Below are positions 42,956 to 51,125 of a stretch of DNA of 64,000 bases, in pieces (the stretch's first letter is position 1; every line of letters starts with the position of its first letter). The notes below the pieces were generated by a model. It did not search any database. It had not been told where the DNA came from and saw nothing but the letters and a program-made list of their open reading frames with translations. Where the stretch lies: NCBI RefSeq assembly GCF_020099395.1, contig NZ_CP083590.1, forward strand, positions 1,240,001 to 1,304,000, given 5' to 3'. The DNA comes from Streptomyces mobaraensis. Lineage in GTDB: Bacteria > Actinomycetota > Actinomycetes > Streptomycetales > Streptomycetaceae. Position numbers and translations under genes: made by a program.

Positions 42956-44509
42956 TCAGGGCATCAGGTGGTAGTCCGGGAAGTTGCCCGGCAGCCGCTC
43001 CTCCGCCGACGGGCCCTGCGTCACCGCCTTGACCAGCAGGTCCCCGCCCACGAAGGCACCCCGCCAGGACGCGCCGAAGCCGCCGAACAGCTCGTCGCGG
43101 TCGCCGCGCGAGCGCGGCTTGCCGTGGCCGACCTTGAAGGCCCTGATCTGCGGGGCGAGGCGGGCGAAGGTCCCGGGGTCGTCGCAGGAGAGGGTGGCGA
43201 CCAAGGCGCCGTTGCTGGCGTTCATGGCGGCGAGCAGTTCCGCTTCGGTGTCCACGAGGACGATGGTGTCCACGGGACCGAAGGGTTCCGCGTGATGCAG
43301 GGGTGACGAGGGCGGCGGATTGAGCAGGGTGACCGGTGGCACGTACGCGCTCCGGTCCTGGCCGGGCAGGAAGTGCCCGTCCGCCAGGGAGCCCTGGTGC
43401 AGCGGGACGGCGCCCCGGTCGATCGCCTCGGCGACCTGGTCGGTGAGCTCCTTCGCCTTGGCCGCGTTGATCAGTGGCCCGAAGTCCAGGTCCGGGAGGT
43501 CGTCCGCCGGCCATTCCGCGGCCAGCGGATGCCCAAAGCGCACGGACCGCACCGCCGGCAGGTACACGGCGAGGAAGTCCGCGAACGCCGAGCGCTGCAC
43601 CACGAAGCGGGGATAGGCCGTGCACCGCTGCTTGCCGTAGTCGAAAGACTTGCGGATCTGCGGGGCGAAGGCGTCCCAGTCGGTGAAGTTCCAGATGCCC
43701 CAGGTGTTGAGGCCCTCCTGCTCCAGGATGTGGCGTTTGCCCAGGTCAGCGACGGCGGTCGCGACCCGCGCGCCGGTGTCCCGGCCGCCGACGAACGAGA
43801 CGCAGCCGATCTCGGGCGCCCGGACGAGCGCCTCGGACAGCTCGCCACCGCTGCCGCTGACGAGGGTCAGGGGCAGGCCCTCGCGCACGGCGAGGGCGCA
43901 GGCCAGCGTCAGACAGGACAGGCCGCCGTCGGTCGGGGTCTTGGCGATCACCGCGTTGCCCGCCAGCGCCTGGACGAGCATGGCGTGGACGAGCACGCTC
44001 ATCGGGTAGTTCCAGCTGGCGATGTTCGACACCGGGCCGGCGAGCGGGACACGGCCCGCCGTCATCCCGGCGATGCCGTCCACGTACCAGCGGACCCCGT
44101 CGATCGCCCGGTCCACATCGGCGCGCGCGAGCCGCCAGGGCTTGCCGATCTCCCAGACCAGCAGCATGGCGAGGAGATCCCGGTGCTCCTCCAACGCGTC
44201 CAGAGCGGCGCTCACCCTGGCCCTGCGGTCGGCGAGCGGCACGTCGCGCCAGGTGCGGTGCTGGTCGAGCGCGGCGCGGACGGCCCGGTGGGCGGCCTCG
44301 GCGTCGAGGCGCGGGGGCCCGGCGACGGGCGTGCCGTCGACCGGGGAGACGGCGGGCAGCGGACGGCCGTCCGCGTGCCAGGCGCCGTTCCAGAGGTTGA
44401 GGACGCGGTCGTCCCGGAACGCCTCGGGGGCCACGTCGAGGCAGCGCCGCCAGGCGGTGTCCCATTCGGCGCCGGGGCGCAGGACGAGGGTGTTGAGGGT
44501 CGGTGCCAT
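42956..44509 (-). CDS. aldehyde dehydrogenase family protein
   Basis: NAD(P)-dependent aldehyde dehydrogenase superfamily, 517 residues. Landmarks: ASWNYPMSVLVHAMLVQALAGNAVIAKTP (cofactor domain), VSFVGGRDTG, the nucleophile Cys in KQRCTAYPRF and GHGKPRSRGDRDELFGGFGAS near the end. The usual ELGGK glutamate loop reads LEQEGLNTWG, placing it in a divergent branch. ATG with no strong site; a TetR-type palindrome lies about 50 bp upstream. Substrate unknown. Confidence 0.87.
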   Translation of the reverse strand: MAPTLNTLVLRPGAEWDTAWRRCLDVAPEAFRDDRVLNLWNGAWHADGRPLPAVSPVDGTPVAGPPRLDAEAAHRAVRAALDQHRTWRDVPLADRRARVSAALDALEEHRDLLAMLLVWEIGKPWRLARADVDRAIDGVRWYVDGIAGMTAGRVPLAGPVSNIASWNYPMSVLVHAMLVQALAGNAVIAKTPTDGGLSCLTLACALAVREGLPLTLVSGSGGELSEALVRAPEIGCVSFVGGRDTGARVATAVADLGKRHILEQEGLNTWGIWNFTDWDAFAPQIRKSFDYGKQRCTAYPRFVVQRSAFADFLAVYLPAVRSVRFGHPLAAEWPADDLPDLDFGPLINAAKAKELTDQVAEAIDRGAVPLHQGSLADGHFLPGQDRSAYVPPVTLLNPPPSSPLHHAEPFGPVDTIVLVDTEAELLAAMNASNGALVATLSCDDPGTFARLAPQIRAFKVGHGKPRSRGDRDELFGGFGASWRGAFVGGDLLVKAVTQGPSAEERLPGNFPDYHLMP

Positions 44510-44863
44510 GAGGTTTCTCCGCTCTCGGTGCACAGTCGGGGCGGGGAACAGCACGTTGCCTACCGAACGGTAGCCTCCCGTCCGGCCCTGCGGCAGGGTG
44601 CCTGGTACGCGATGAGGCCCATGTCACGTGCGACCGCGGGTAAGGGGTAGGGAAGGTGCGGGAGGGGTTGCCCTCCTCCGTCCGGTCCTCCTCGTCTGCG
44701 TCAACGGGACGCACTCGTGGCGGTGTTCGGCGCAGCCGGCGTCATCTCTCACGGTGGCCACCGGTGGCCGCCGCCCGCCCGTACGGCCCCGGCTCCCCCG
44801 CCGTCGCCGGCTCCGGCGAGAATGGGCCGTCCACCGCCGCCGACAGCAACGGAACCGATCAGC
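44510..44863. other. intergenic region between aldehyde dehydrogenase and fdhD
   Basis: No gene seen. Apart from the palindrome at 44560 the rest is GC-rich with an in-frame but non-conserved leader before fdhD. The promoters of the two divergent genes must lie here. Confidence 0.5.
44560..44573. promoter_or_regulatory. palindrome CTACCGAACGGTAG, TetR-type operator candidate
   Basis: Perfect 14-base inverted repeat 51 bp upstream of the aldehyde dehydrogenase start. TACCGnnCGGTA palindromes are a common TetR-family operator form in actinomycetes. No TetR gene is in the vicinity. Confidence 0.6.
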
Positions 44864-45697
44864 ATGGGACGGGTCACCGCACGCCGCCGCGTCATCCGCA
44901 TCCGGGACGGGGCGGTGACCACGCGCCCCGACACCCTGGTGGCGGAGGAGCCGCTGGAAATCCGGCTGAACGGCAAGCCGCTGGCGATCACCATGCGCAC
45001 GCCGGGCAACGACTTCGCGCTGGCGGCCGGGTTCCTGGTCAGCGAGGGGGTGCTCGGACGGGCCGAGGAGGTGGCGAACATCGCCTACTGCGCGGGGGCC
45101 AAGGACGACGGCTCCAACACCTACAACGTCGTCGACGTCCGGCTCGCTCCCGGTGTGCCCGTCCCCGAGGTGAGCCTGGAGCGCAACGTCTACACCACGT
45201 CGTCGTGCGGGCTGTGCGGCAAGGCGAGCCTGGACGCGGTGCGGACCACGGCCCGTTGGCCGGTCGCGGACGGCCCGGACCCGGTCCGCCTCTCGCCCGC
45301 CCTGCTGGCCGCCCTCCCCGACCGGCTGCGTGCGTCCCAGACGGTCTTCGACCGTACGGGCGGCCTGCACGGGGCGGCGCTCTTCACCGCGGAGGGCGAA
45401 CTCCTGGACGTGCGCGAGGACGTGGGGCGGCACAACGCGGTCGACAAGCTCGTCGGCAGGGCGCTGCGCGACGGGTCCCTGCCGCTGTCGGGCACGGTCC
45501 TGCTGGTCTCCGGGCGGGCCTCCTTCGAGCTGGCGCAGAAGGCGGTCATGGCGGGGATCCCCGTTCTGGCCGCCGTGTCGGCGCCGTCGTCCCTGGCCGT
45601 CGACCTGGCGGTGGAGAGCGGGATGACCCTGGTGGGGTTCCTGCGCGGCTCGTCGATGAACGTCTACGCGGGCGAGGAGCGCATCCTGCTGCCGTGA
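44864..45697 (+). CDS. fdhD: formate dehydrogenase accessory sulfurtransferase FdhD
   Basis: 277-residue FdhD, which passes sulfur from a cysteine desulfurase to the molybdenum cofactor so that formate dehydrogenase becomes active. Seen: [39 protein letters not shown] with the redox/sulfur Cys pair, [27 protein letters not shown] and [34 protein letters not shown] (in order). The ATG at 44864 matches family N-termini; longer frames upstream are not conserved. No formate dehydrogenase gene is in the window. Confidence 0.95.
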   Translation: MGRVTARRRVIRIRDGAVTTRPDTLVAEEPLEIRLNGKPLAITMRTPGNDFALAAGFLVSEGVLGRAEEVANIAYCAGAKDDGSNTYNVVDVRLAPGVPVPEVSLERNVYTTSSCGLCGKASLDAVRTTARWPVADGPDPVRLSPALLAALPDRLRASQTVFDRTGGLHGAALFTAEGELLDVREDVGRHNAVDKLVGRALRDGSLPLSGTVLLVSGRASFELAQKAVMAGIPVLAAVSAPSSLAVDLAVESGMTLVGFLRGSSMNVYAGEERILLP

Positions 45698-45737
45698 CGG
45701 AGGCCCTGGGCGGCCGGCTGCCGGCGGTCCGGCCCGC

Positions 45738-48182
45738 TCAGTCCGGCCGCGCCCTCGCCCCCGCCGTCCGGCACAGGGATCCGAGTCTGCCGAGCACTCC
45801 GGGGCGTCTGTTCCAGTCGAGGAACATCTCGCCCCAGGCGCCGTCCTGTTCACTCAGGAACCACTGGACCTCGTCCAGCTCCTCCCGGGTCATCCGGCGG
45901 ACGGCGGGCCGCAGCACGGTGACCAGCAGCTCGTTCCGGAGGTCGTCCCAGAGGTCGCTCTCGCCCGCGTCGGCGTTCCAGGCCATGAAGCAGACGCCCG
46001 CGAACTCGGGCGAGCGGCGGAGGACGAGGTCCGCGAGTCCGCTGCGGGCCATGCGGGCATAGGCGGTGAGCAGTTCCTCGTCGCCGGAGCGGACGAGCGC
46101 GGACAGCTCGTCGTGGCAGGGCTCGCCGGAGAGCAGTCTGCGGAGGAGGGCGCCGCGGACGCGCTCGTCGATGGCCGGTTCCAGCGGCGCCGCCTGCTCG
46201 CGGAGGGCGAGGACCCGGGCGGCGAATCCCGGCTGCTCCTCTCCGTCGGCGAGGGCTCCCGCCTGGTCGAGGAGGAGGAGCGCCGCGCGCCGGCGGGGGT
46301 CGAGCCGCTGGCCGCACCGCAGGATCAGGGTGCGGGCGACGGCGGGCGCGTGCTCGTCGTCCGAGCCGCTCTCCAGCGCGGACCGGACGAGCGCGTCGTC
46401 GAGGCCGGCGGCGCGGTGCCGCTCGGCGGGCAGCCGGGCCAGCAGGGCGGCGGCCTCGGCCGGGGTGGGCCGGGCGCTGCCCCAGATCAGCCGGTAGGCG
46501 GTGCGCAGGACGGCGGGGTCGGAGCCGTGGCGGCGGCCGGCCGCGCGGGTGAGTGCGGTGAGGAGGTCGGTGCGGTCCTGGTCGGGCGGGAGGGGCCGGC
46601 CCGCGACGGCCGCCGCCATGCGCAGGTGGGGGTGGTCCACCAGCTGGTCCTTCGGGAAGCCGGTGGTGAGGAGGCGGACGACGGACGACGGGTCGCCGGT
46701 GGCCGCGGTGCGTTCCAGGGCGTCGAGGACCGCCGCCGTCAGCCCCGGGCGGCCGGTGACCGCCGCCCACACCCGTTCCCGGTCCTGCTTGGCCTCCCCC
46801 AGCAGCGCGGCGCTCAGGCGGGCGGTGAGGACGGGGGTGTGGTCGACGCGCAGGGCTTCCGCGAGGCGGAGGAGGGAGAGCACCTGTTCGAGGGGTTCGC
46901 CGGGGGTGGCGCGGTCGAGCTCCGTGCGCAGGTCGCGTCTGAGCCGTTCGCCGGCGGGGTGGTCCGTCAACGGTCCGAAGTGCTCGGCGAGTTCGGCTAG
47001 GGCGGCCCACTCCGCCGGGGTGCGGGGGGTGCCGCCCCGGGCCAGGGCGGCGATCACCGCGCCGGGCACCGCTCCGTCCGCCCGGTCCGTGCGGTCGCCC
47101 AGGGGGAGCTGTCCGTGCTGGCGGGCCCAGCGGGCGGCGGCCGCCCGTCCCGCCGAGTCCAGGGCGATCCCTTCGCGGAGGGCGACGGCGGCGAGCCGGC
47201 CGGCGTCGTGGGTGGTGTCGCGGTCACCGGCCGTGCGGAGCCGGGCGGCCTCCGTGAACAGCGCGGGCTTGCCCGCCAGGAGCACCCGGGCGGCCACGAC
47301 GGCCCAGGGGTCGGGTTCGTCCCGGACGGGGCTGGACTGGCCGCCCGCGCAGTCGTGGACGCGGTAGCGCCGGTCGGCCGCCACATGGGCGTAGTCGAAG
47401 TCGGATCCGGGGAGGGCGCCGACGATCTGGTGCCGGGCGAGCAGGGGCCGACGGGTGTAGGTGGTGAAGGTGAGCCGGTGGGCGTGCTCACGGGGGAGGA
47501 CGGCGCTGGCGACGGCGATCCAGTGCGCGATGCGGGTCGTGTCCCGCTCGATCACCAGAAGTTGGGGCGAGTCGGGGCTGCGGAACAGGGCGCGGACGTC
47601 CGTGAGGAACGGCTCCAGCCGCTCGGCGCGGGCGGTGACGAACTCCAGCAGCCCCTCCTTGCCGATGCGGCGGGCCGGGGCGAAGGCCGCCAGGGGGATG
47701 GGGACTCCGTCGTCCGGGGTGGTGTCGGCCCAGGAGGGGGACTCCCACGCCTCGATGGGCAGCAGGCCACCGGGCAGGGGCCCGTCCTGCGTCAGCCGGA
47801 CGGCGTGGGCGTGGAAGGCGTGGCGCCGGCCGCGGAGGTAGGTGCCGGTGCACACGGCGCGGCAGAGCAGCCGGGTGCCGTCGGAGAGGCGGTTGTGGCT
47901 GAAGACGACGGGGAGGTCGGCGAGTTCACCGGTGACCGCGTCCGGGCCGGAGATGCCGGGGGTCCCGGAGACGGCGGTGGGACCGGCGACGACGGCGGGA
48001 TCGGCGACGACGGCGGCGGACCCATGGGCCGGGGCGGACGCGGGAGCGGCGTCCGGTGGCTCGTAGGCGAGCAGGGGCTCGGTCTCCCCGAGCAGGAGGG
48101 CGGGCAGGTCGGGGCTGGCGGCGGTGAAGCGGGGGCCCGAGGCCGCGGACGAGCAGGAGTAGTGCAGTTGCTGCAGGGTCAC
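45738..48182 (-). CDS. GTPase-associated protein 1 (GAP1)-like protein, orphan
   Basis: 814-residue soluble protein. The start (LQQLHYSCSSAASGPRFTAASPDLPALL) and blocks such as PVVFSHNRLSDGTRLLCRAVCTGTYLRGRRHAFHAHA and FTTYTRRPLLARHQIVGALPGSDFDYAH resemble the GAP1 N-terminal and middle domains described in predicted NTP-dependent conflict systems. Residues 48-85 are a degenerate VADPAVVAGP repeat. The C-terminal 400 residues are helical and Ala/Leu/Arg rich, ending in WFLSEQDGAWGEMFLDWN. The GTPase and vWA/MoxR partners usual for such systems are not adjacent. The family call is from memory of motifs and moderately sure. Confidence 0.68.
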   Translation of the reverse strand: MTLQQLHYSCSSAASGPRFTAASPDLPALLLGETEPLLAYEPPDAAPASAPAHGSAAVVADPAVVAGPTAVSGTPGISGPDAVTGELADLPVVFSHNRLSDGTRLLCRAVCTGTYLRGRRHAFHAHAVRLTQDGPLPGGLLPIEAWESPSWADTTPDDGVPIPLAAFAPARRIGKEGLLEFVTARAERLEPFLTDVRALFRSPDSPQLLVIERDTTRIAHWIAVASAVLPREHAHRLTFTTYTRRPLLARHQIVGALPGSDFDYAHVAADRRYRVHDCAGGQSSPVRDEPDPWAVVAARVLLAGKPALFTEAARLRTAGDRDTTHDAGRLAAVALREGIALDSAGRAAAARWARQHGQLPLGDRTDRADGAVPGAVIAALARGGTPRTPAEWAALAELAEHFGPLTDHPAGERLRRDLRTELDRATPGEPLEQVLSLLRLAEALRVDHTPVLTARLSAALLGEAKQDRERVWAAVTGRPGLTAAVLDALERTAATGDPSSVVRLLTTGFPKDQLVDHPHLRMAAAVAGRPLPPDQDRTDLLTALTRAAGRRHGSDPAVLRTAYRLIWGSARPTPAEAAALLARLPAERHRAAGLDDALVRSALESGSDDEHAPAVARTLILRCGQRLDPRRRAALLLLDQAGALADGEEQPGFAARVLALREQAAPLEPAIDERVRGALLRRLLSGEPCHDELSALVRSGDEELLTAYARMARSGLADLVLRRSPEFAGVCFMAWNADAGESDLWDDLRNELLVTVLRPAVRRMTREELDEVQWFLSEQDGAWGEMFLDWNRRPGVLGRLGSLCRTAGARARPD

Positions 48183-48434
48183 TCGGGCTCCTTTCGCGGT
48201 GCTGGGTCACGGCACGTCGTACGCCGATGGCGGCGCGCGGGGCGGGAGTTTCGGCGCGAGGCCATCCCACCAGATCCGAGGGGAGGCCGTCCGGGATTTG
48301 GCCGAATATCAGGGCCGGACCAGGGTCGTCTCAGGGTTGCCCCCACCCCGGCCCCCGAATCCCCCCAGTGGCCCCCGGACCCCGCCCCTCACACCCTCCC
48401 CGGCGGCGGCCCGGGGATCGGGCCCCGGAGCGGG

Positions 48435-48896
48435 TCAGCCCTGGTCGACGACCCGGGCGAGCAGGGCGAGGAACAGTTCGCGCTCGACGGGCGAAAGGGC
48501 GGACAGCAGCTCCTCGTTGGCCGCGTCCCCCAGCTCGGTGAGGCGGCTGAGGCGCTTGCGGCCCTCGTCGGTGAGCGTGATGGCGTTCTTGCGGCGGTCG
48601 GACGGGTCGGGGGCGCGGGTGATCAGCGCCTGCGCCTGGAGGTCGTTGAGGATGCCGACCATGTCCTTCGGATCGAACCCCGTCGTCCGGCCGAGCTCCG
48701 CCTGGGCGACCGGGCCGAGGTCGGCCACGGCGGAGAGCACGGCGTGGTGGGGCATGCGCATGCCGTCCTGCGCGAGCGCGTCGGCGACGAGGCGGCGGCC
48801 GCGCGCGGAGGCGCGGTTGAGCAGCCAGCTCGGGAGGGACTGGATGTGGCCGAGGGCGGGTTCGCGGGCGCCGGGATCCGTACGGGTGTGTGCCAT
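48435..48896 (-). CDS. MarR family transcriptional regulator
   Basis: 153-residue winged-helix repressor: ALGHIQSLPSWLLNRASARG, MRMPHHAVLSAVADLGPVAQAELGRTTGFDPKDMVGILNDLQAQALITRAPDPSDRRKNAITLTDEG in sections (the wing DPSDRRKN is diagnostic). Divergent from the oxidoreductase gene at 49031, with palindromes in between, the standard arrangement for a MarR protein that represses itself and its neighbour until a phenolic or oxidant ligand binds. Confidence 0.93.
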   Translation of the reverse strand: MAHTRTDPGAREPALGHIQSLPSWLLNRASARGRRLVADALAQDGMRMPHHAVLSAVADLGPVAQAELGRTTGFDPKDMVGILNDLQAQALITRAPDPSDRRKNAITLTDEGRKRLSRLTELGDAANEELLSALSPVERELFLALLARVVDQG

Positions 48897-48920
48897 GCGT
48901 CGAGGGTAGCCCGGACTCGT

Positions 48921-48985
48921 TGGGAATTCCCACGAAAAACCATGGGAATCCCCAACGGCATCCGCTACAGTCATAACCGTTGGGG
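48921..48985. promoter_or_regulatory. MarR operator region with palindromes
   Basis: Perfect palindrome TGGGAATTCCCA at 48921-48932, a near copy (TGGGAATCCCCA) at 48942-48953, and a long inverted repeat CCCCAACGG (48950-48958) / CCGTTGGGG (48977-48985) around a possible -10 (TACAGT, 48966). It lies between MarR and the oxidoreductase starts. Confidence 0.7.
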
Positions 48986-49030
48986 CGCCCAATGAAGGTG
49001 TCCGGCGACCGACGGCTGTGGAGGTGCACC

Positions 49031-49963
49031 ATGCGACGTGTCCGCTACTACGAGAACGGCGGCCCCGAGGTCCTGCGGGTCGAGGAGGCGGAGGTCCCCC
49101 GCCCCGGCCCGGGTGAACTGCTCGTGCGCGTCGAGGCGATCGGCGTCACCCTGCCCGTGACGCGGAAGGTCCGGGAGGGCGGGCAGCCCCTCCCGGCGGG
49201 GCTGGGCGGTGACGTGGCGGGAGAGGTCGTCGCGGTGGGCCCGGACGTGACCGGGTTCCGGCCGGGCGAGCGGGTCACCGGCCTCTGCTTCGGCGACGGG
49301 TACGCGGACCACGCCGTGCTGAACACCTCGATGGCCTCCCGGATCCCCGACGGCGCGACCGCCACCGACGCGGTCGCTCTGGTCCGCTGCGGACTCGTCG
49401 CGCGAGGCGCCTACGAGGCGGCACGCCCCGCCGGGGGCGAGTCGGTGCTGGTCACCGGGGCGGCGGGCGGCGCCGGGCATCTGGCCGTGCAGATCGCCCG
49501 GGCCCATGGGGCGGGCCGGGTGGTGGCGGCGGTCGGCTCGCGGGAAAAGCTCGGGTTCGTCACGTCCCTGGGCGCCGACGAGGCCGTCACCTACGAGGAG
49601 GAGTCCTGGGGAGACCCGGTGGACGTCGTGCTGGACGCGGTCGGCGGCGACCTCCTCTCCCCCGCCGTCCGCGCGCTCGCGCCCGGTGGGCGGTTGGTGG
49701 CCTACAGCTCCGGCGGAGGCACTCTCCGGGCGTACGACCTGCTGGTCGGCGCGAAATCGGCGATCGGCTTCCAGATGGCCCTGATAGCCCGTCACCGTCC
49801 CGATCTGATGGAGCGGTGGCGGCAGGACCTCTGGGCGCTGTACGCCGAGGGCCGGCTGCGGCCCCACGTCCATGCCGAACTGCCCCTGGAGGACGCCGCC
49901 AAGGCCCACGAGATCATGGAATCGCGCGCCAACCAGGGAAAGGTGGTGCTGCGGCCGGTATAA
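49031..49963 (+). CDS. zinc-type alcohol dehydrogenase-like / quinone oxidoreductase
   Basis: MDR-superfamily NADPH oxidoreductase, 310 residues, without zinc-binding Cys residues, thus quinone-reductase-like. Contains GLGGDVAGEVVAVGPDVTGFRPGERV, the cofactor motif VLVTGAAGGAGHLAVQIARAHGA and the C-terminal KVVLRP. GAGGTG ribosome site. Regulated together with the divergent MarR by the palindromes between them. May reduce quinones or enones as a stress response. Confidence 0.92.
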   Translation: MRRVRYYENGGPEVLRVEEAEVPRPGPGELLVRVEAIGVTLPVTRKVREGGQPLPAGLGGDVAGEVVAVGPDVTGFRPGERVTGLCFGDGYADHAVLNTSMASRIPDGATATDAVALVRCGLVARGAYEAARPAGGESVLVTGAAGGAGHLAVQIARAHGAGRVVAAVGSREKLGFVTSLGADEAVTYEEESWGDPVDVVLDAVGGDLLSPAVRALAPGGRLVAYSSGGGTLRAYDLLVGAKSAIGFQMALIARHRPDLMERWRQDLWALYAEGRLRPHVHAELPLEDAAKAHEIMESRANQGKVVLRPV

Positions 49964-49984
49964 ACCGGCGGCGCGGCTGCCTGG

Positions 49985-51040
49985 CTACCGCACCGGGCCG
50001 GTGGCGACCTCGGCACGGCCCGGTGCCGCCGCGGCCGGCGCGGGCTCCGGGGCGTCGGTGTCCGGTCGGCGGGCGAAGCGCTTGGCGAGGACGGCGCAGA
50101 CCATCAGCTGGAGCTGGTGGAAGAGCATCAGGGGCAGCACCGCGAGGCTGGACTCGGCCCCGAAGAGGACGGTGGCCATGGGCAGTCCGGCCGCGAGGCC
50201 CTTCTTCGAGCCCGCGAAGACGATGGCGATACGGTCCGCGCGGGAGAAGCCGAGCCGGCGCGTGCCGTAGCCGGTGAGGAGGAGCATGACCGCCAGCAGG
50301 ACGGCCTCCACACCCAGCAGGGCCAGCAGCCGCCACGGCGTCACCTGGCTCCACACGCCGCGCACCATGCCCGCGCTGAAGGCCACATAGACGACCATCA
50401 GCACCGACGTGCGGTCGACGCGGCCCAGGACGGTGCGGTGGCGGCCGAGGAAGCCGCCGATCCAGGGGCGCAGCACCTGGCCGGCGAGGAAGGGCACGAG
50501 CAGTTGCAGGACGATCGACAGCAGTGAGTCGAGGGAGAACCCGGCGCCGCTGTTGCCGAGCAGCGCCGCCGCGAGGAGGGGGGTGAGGACGATGCCCACG
50601 AGGCTGGAGAAGGAGCCCGCGCAGATGGCCGCCGCCACGTTGCCGCGAGCGATGGAGGTGAAGGCGATGGCCGACTGGATGGTGGAGGGCACCAGGCACA
50701 GGAAGAGGAAGCCGTCGTAGAGGCTCGGGGTCAGGACGTAGGGGACGAGGCCGCGGGCGGCGAGCCCGAGCAGGGGGAAGACGACGAAGGTGCAGCAGAG
50801 GACCGCCGTGTGCAGCCGCCAGTGGCGCAGCCCCTCGACGGTTTCCCGGGTGGAGAGCCGGGCGCCGTAGAGGAAGAAGAGCAGGCCCACCAGGATCTTG
50901 GCGGCGATGCCGGCCACCGTCGCCGCCGGGCCGCGGGCCGGCAGCAGCACCGCGAGCAGGACCGTGCCGAGCAGCGCGGCGACGTAGGGATCGACGGGTA
51001 CGCGGGAGAGGAAGGAGGTCGGAAAGGCTGGTCGGCGCAT
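49985..51040 (-). CDS. BASS family (bile acid:sodium symporter-like) transporter
   Basis: About 351 residues with nine to ten hydrophobic helices, SBF-like type: VAALLGTVLLAVLLP, ILVGLLFFLYGARLS, FLCLVPSTIQSAIAFTSIARGN (conserved polar crossover), CAGSFSSLVGIVLTPLLAA and ADRIAIVFAGSKKGLAAGLPMATVLF, the family's second unwound region. The C-terminal tail is Ala/Pro rich. The start at 51040 (AGCAGG upstream) is preferred; an ATG at 51070 would leave only 55 bp to the divergent LysR gene. Substrate unknown, probably an organic anion; likely controlled by LysR. Confidence 0.86.
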   Translation of the reverse strand: MRRPAFPTSFLSRVPVDPYVAALLGTVLLAVLLPARGPAATVAGIAAKILVGLLFFLYGARLSTRETVEGLRHWRLHTAVLCCTFVVFPLLGLAARGLVPYVLTPSLYDGFLFLCLVPSTIQSAIAFTSIARGNVAAAICAGSFSSLVGIVLTPLLAAALLGNSGAGFSLDSLLSIVLQLLVPFLAGQVLRPWIGGFLGRHRTVLGRVDRTSVLMVVYVAFSAGMVRGVWSQVTPWRLLALLGVEAVLLAVMLLLTGYGTRRLGFSRADRIAIVFAGSKKGLAAGLPMATVLFGAESSLAVLPLMLFHQLQLMVCAVLAKRFARRPDTDAPEPAPAAAAPGRAEVATGPVR

Positions 51041-51125
51041 GAGTGCCAGCCTGCTCGGGGGCATCGTCATCGGGAACCCCGTTCACCGTGCTGACTGTCA
51101 TCACGAGCGGCGATAGGCTTGGGGC

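Noticed and set aside
42703..43306. Open frames between tRNA-Leu and the aldehyde dehydrogenase
   Set aside because: They start in AT-rich promoter DNA and run antisense to the aldehyde dehydrogenase; composition is non-coding.
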